This document shows, piece after piece, positions 60,914-64,000 of a DNA stretch of 64,000 bases. The number at the start of each line of letters is the position of its first letter. Position 1 is the stretch's first letter. Source of the stretch: a virus; IMG/VR virus record IMGVR_UViG_3300037346_000419, positions 17,327-81,326 of that record; one strand, given 5' to 3'. Position numbers and translations under genes: made by a program. The notes under the pieces are model-generated. The model searched no databases. It had not been told where the DNA came from and saw only the letters and a list, made by a program, of their open reading frames with translations.

Positions 60914-63900
60914 ATGCCTGAAAATAGAAATAAAAGAGAAAACATAAAGTACTTTATCACAGATGAAGAACAACGTGCAAATTTAAATAAATATAATTCT
61001 TATAGTAATGAAGAATTAAAAAAACTTTTTGAAGAAGACCGTAAACAAGAAGAAGCTATTGAAAAATATGCAAAAGCTATGGCCAAACAAAAAGTTATGA
61101 GTGATAATCTAACTGAGTTTGACCAAAAAGCAGTAAGTGGTTTTTTAGAAAGTAAAAATAAAAACTTAATGACTCTTGATGGTGAAGATGAAATCAAAGT
61201 AGATGACTTTACAAAAAGAGCTAAAAGAATTAAAGAGATAGAAGACAGAGATGTACATGTTAAAGAAGCAAGAAAAGCTGAAAAAAAATGGCAAGAATCT
61301 GAAGGATTTTCCATGATAGGTGCTGGCTTTGATAACTTATTACAAGGATTTCAAGCTAGAATTCATCCTGTAGGAGAAAATAGAAAAGAAGATGAAGAGT
61401 ACAAAAGACTAACTAGAGAACAATTAAAATTTAAAGCTCCTATATTAAATAAACTTAAAAGTGAATATGATGAAAAAAATAACAATATATCTAAATTACA
61501 AGAACCTTGGAGAAATTTAGATATTGAAGTTAAAAAAAGTATAGGAAGAGTAGAAGAAGCTACTGACCAACATATGTTATCTCAAGCTAGAAAAATATAT
61601 GAAAATAAAAGTAAAGCTATTGATAATGCAGTAAATTCTAATTCTAATTTTGTTCCAGATTTTTTTAAAGGCTTAGGTGAAGTAACTTATAATCCTACAA
61701 CTGATGTAGAGATGAATATGACAGCTTTAAAAGTTAAGAAAAAATTAGATGATGGAAAACCTTTAACACAAGCTGAAGATGTTTTTTATAAAGCTTATTC
61801 AGATGGTTTAAATTTTGATAAAAATGTTGCTGAAGATTTAACTAAAGGTAGATATGGCGCAAAAATAGGAATAGGTGTTGGAGAGTCTGCAAGTTTTATG
61901 GGAGAAATGATGATTACTTCTCCTATAGGTGCAGCTGCACAAAAAGTAGCTAGACCTTTATTTTCTGCTATAACAAGAAGTCTTGTTAAAAATTCTTATA
62001 GAATTGCCAATAATCCTATTGCAAAAAAAGCAATAGGAATACTTGCTAGAACTCCAGGTTATATTATTGATAAAGGTAGTTATTTAACAGCTAGTACTGC
62101 TGTTATGCCTTCAACATCAAGTAAGTCTATGGAGAAATTAGTTGGAGACATATCTTATATTGAAACTCCTGATAAAGGAACTAAATACATGTTTGATGAA
62201 TCAAGTAAAAATGCTTGGTTAAAAGAAGGTGCAGCTCAGATAGCTATTGATGAAGCTGTTATAGATAAATTAGAAAATAAAGAAAACAGAACTGAAGCTG
62301 AGGAATTAAAATTATCTCAACTTCAACAAAGTGTAGAAACTATACATAAATCTTTTGATAACATTTATGAAACTGTTGAAGATAAAGATGGTAATCTAGT
62401 TAGACAAGTCCCTGAAGATTGGGGAACATTAGAGTCTATTTGGTATGGTTTTTCTGAAAACTTAAAAGAAAATGCTTCAGAACTTTTAGTTGGTGGAGCT
62501 GCTGATAAAGTTTTTGGGTTTTTAGGTTCTAAAATAGGAAAAGGATTAAATAAACTTCCTGGTAAAAAATATATTGCTCCTATTGGAAATAAAGCACAAA
62601 AAGTTTGGGATGCTGCAAAAGGAGTAATACCAAACAATAAAGTAGGTCAAATGGCTTTTGGTAAATTAAGTACCAATGCTATGTTTCACACAGGAGTTGG
62701 TAAAATATTTAACGGATTACCTTCTGAGATTGTAGAAGAAATTGCAGTTCAACTTACTCCAACATATAAAGAAGATTATGAAAAACAATTAGAAGAATTA
62801 AAAAATCCTCAATTTTATTTAGATGTAGCTTTACAAACATTAATAATGGGTGCTGGTTTTGCTTCTTTAAATAAATCTCAACAAGCAGGACTTTATATAT
62901 CTTCTAAAGAACATAGAGATAATATAAAAAATAGAAAAGCACATGCTGCAAAAGTTAGAGAGTTATATAATAATATTGATAATAGTGTTAATGACGATGA
63001 ATTAGCAAATCATATATTAATGAACACTCAAGGTACTTTATATGAAAATGTAGATTATGCTAAAAAAATAGCTGAATTAAAAAAAGAAGGTAAAAAAGAA
63101 GAAGCTGCAAAACTTGAAAGTAAATCTTTTACAAATGTGATTGCTAATGCTTTTGCTACAAATACTTTAGAAGATTTAGAAAAAAGTTTAATATCAGCTT
63201 CAACAAAAACTGATATAGCTCCTGAGACTAAAGTTAATATTATTAAAGCTATTGAAGAAGTAAATTCTTTTAAGAAAATAAAAAATCAACATAAAGATAA
63301 AATCAATAGTGCTGATTTATTTAACTTAAAAATAAATAGAATATTTAATTCAAAAAGTCAAATAGAAATAGATGAACAAGTAAAAAAGATTGAAGAAGAT
63401 TTAAAAGAAGTTGAAAATGCTCATAAATTATCTTATCCACAACATGAAGAGTTCTCGTTAGCTGATTTAAATACTATGTATGATAATGGTAATGTTGAGT
63501 ATGACAATTTTGTTAATACTATAGCTATTGTTGATAGAGAAAGTGTTCAGAAATTAGCAAATTTACATGGTTTAAAAGAAGCTTATAAAGTGACTGATAA
63601 AAACATGTTAGAAGATATAAGAGAACAAGCTTCTACAAAATATCAAGAAAAACTAGCTGATGAAAGAAGTAAGAAAACTATTTATGAAATAAAAAATGCT
63701 TCTAATACAGAAGTGTTAGATACAATTGAATCTAATAATGAAGATGAATATTTACAAACTTTAATAAATAAAAAACGAGGAGATTTAGAATTAAAAAAAA
63801 CACTTGCTCCTAAAGAAAAAACTACTACAGATAGTGTACCTACTCCTCCTGTTGCAGCTCAAGAAGAGTTTTCTCAACCTATGAGTGAAGCTACTCAGAG

Positions 63901-64000
63901 TTTTATGTTTGATGAAGAAGAAGTTCCTCAAGATGTTATGGACTCTGTAACAAGAGAATCTATCAAATTAAATGAGCAAGAGAATGCTTCTAACTCTGTA
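60914..64000 (+). CDS. Large virion (cargo) protein, 3' end beyond window
   Basis: The frame is open from ATG 60914 to the window edge, at least 1029 residues. The N-terminal 250 residues are charged helices (EEDRKQEEAIEKYAKAMAKQ). A central part contains hydrophobic, Gly-rich segments (IGIGVGESASFMGEMMITSPIGAAAQ; LTSASTAVMP-like YLTASTAVMPS), and long charged helices follow. This composition matches the large ejected proteins of crAss-like phages, which may form a channel or carry enzymatic domains further downstream. No peptidase or transglycosylase motif was seen in the visible part. Confidence 0.65.
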   Translation, partial: MPENRNKRENIKYFITDEEQRANLNKYNSYSNEELKKLFEEDRKQEEAIEKYAKAMAKQKVMSDNLTEFDQKAVSGFLESKNKNLMTLDGEDEIKVDDFTKRAKRIKEIEDRDVHVKEARKAEKKWQESEGFSMIGAGFDNLLQGFQARIHPVGENRKEDEEYKRLTREQLKFKAPILNKLKSEYDEKNNNISKLQEPWRNLDIEVKKSIGRVEEATDQHMLSQARKIYENKSKAIDNAVNSNSNFVPDFFKGLGEVTYNPTTDVEMNMTALKVKKKLDDGKPLTQAEDVFYKAYSDGLNFDKNVAEDLTKGRYGAKIGIGVGESASFMGEMMITSPIGAAAQKVARPLFSAITRSLVKNSYRIANNPIAKKAIGILARTPGYIIDKGSYLTASTAVMPSTSSKSMEKLVGDISYIETPDKGTKYMFDESSKNAWLKEGAAQIAIDEAVIDKLENKENRTEAEELKLSQLQQSVETIHKSFDNIYETVEDKDGNLVRQVPEDWGTLESIWYGFSENLKENASELLVGGAADKVFGFLGSKIGKGLNKLPGKKYIAPIGNKAQKVWDAAKGVIPNNKVGQMAFGKLSTNAMFHTGVGKIFNGLPSEIVEEIAVQLTPTYKEDYEKQLEELKNPQFYLDVALQTLIMGAGFASLNKSQQAGLYISSKEHRDNIKNRKAHAAKVRELYNNIDNSVNDDELANHILMNTQGTLYENVDYAKKIAELKKEGKKEEAAKLESKSFTNVIANAFATNTLEDLEKSLISASTKTDIAPETKVNIIKAIEEVNSFKKIKNQHKDKINSADLFNLKINRIFNSKSQIEIDEQVKKIEEDLKEVENAHKLSYPQHEEFSLADLNTMYDNGNVEYDNFVNTIAIVDRESVQKLANLHGLKEAYKVTDKNMLEDIREQASTKYQEKLADERSKKTIYEIKNASNTEVLDTIESNNEDEYLQTLINKKRGDLELKKTLAPKEKTTTDSVPTPPVAAQEEFSQPMSEATQSFMFDEEEVPQDVMDSVTRESIKLNEQENASNSV

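Noticed and set aside
61000-61314. Minus-strand Ser/Leu-rich frame within the large cargo gene.
   Set aside because: It is a shadow of charged helical codons on the plus strand; the plus frame is open over 3 kb.

Overview
The window is a 64 kb piece of a tailed phage genome, very AT-rich. By gene content and order it is a crAss-like podovirus (Crassvirales) that infects a Bacteroidetes-type host. The main evidence is the virion gene series (TerL, portal, acidic protein, major capsid protein, connector genes, IHF-like protein, P22 gp4-like tail tubular protein, giant P22 gp10-like stabilisation/muzzle protein, large cargo proteins). Further support comes from a family A DNA polymerase, a DnaB helicase, a DnaG-type primase, promoter-like TTTG-N19-TAnnTTTG motifs, and A/T-only leaders in place of Shine-Dalgarno sites. 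No integrase, RNA polymerase or CRISPR array was seen. TAG is used as an ordinary stop codon.

Layout. Positions 1-29,072 are read on the minus strand. Following transcription, an accessory block of small genes (29.1-22.5 kb) comes first and carries a phage tmRNA, a tRNA-Leu, a malformed tRNA-like gene, a lipoprotein and small membrane proteins. Replication and recombination follow (22.3-13.7 kb): DNA polymerase, SF2 helicase, DnaB, a Sak4-like ATPase split by a group I intron, an HTH protein, an SSB-like protein and primase. Next is a ubiquitin-like conjugation module (13.65-9.9 kb) with Ubl, E2-like, JAMM/JAB and E1/ThiF-like genes in the order I associate with PRTRC systems. Nucleases, a dNMP kinase and a UvrD-like helicase split by a second group I intron follow (9.9-2.6 kb). 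The block ends with GroES-like and class II ribonucleotide reductase (NrdJ) genes, the latter running off the left edge.

Positions 29,484-64,000 are read on the plus strand. The first gene encodes an Acb2/Tad1-like anti-CBASS protein. Small early proteins, a phosphoesterase and TerL with an in-frame intein that looks like class 3 come next. Then portal, capsid and connector genes, a holin/cupin/patatin/lysis cluster, a RecB-like nuclease, tail genes and ejection-protein genes run off the right edge. The two arms diverge from a ~410 bp region (29,073-29,483) with a promoter and a cluster of hairpins.

The most striking features are: the phage-encoded Ubl module beside an anti-CBASS protein; the tmRNA with an unusual tag ending LTAA rather than LAA; and three self-splicing elements (two introns, one intein), each inserted inside an ATP-binding motif of a different NTPase. 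Gene functions are read from motifs and remembered family patterns without any database search.
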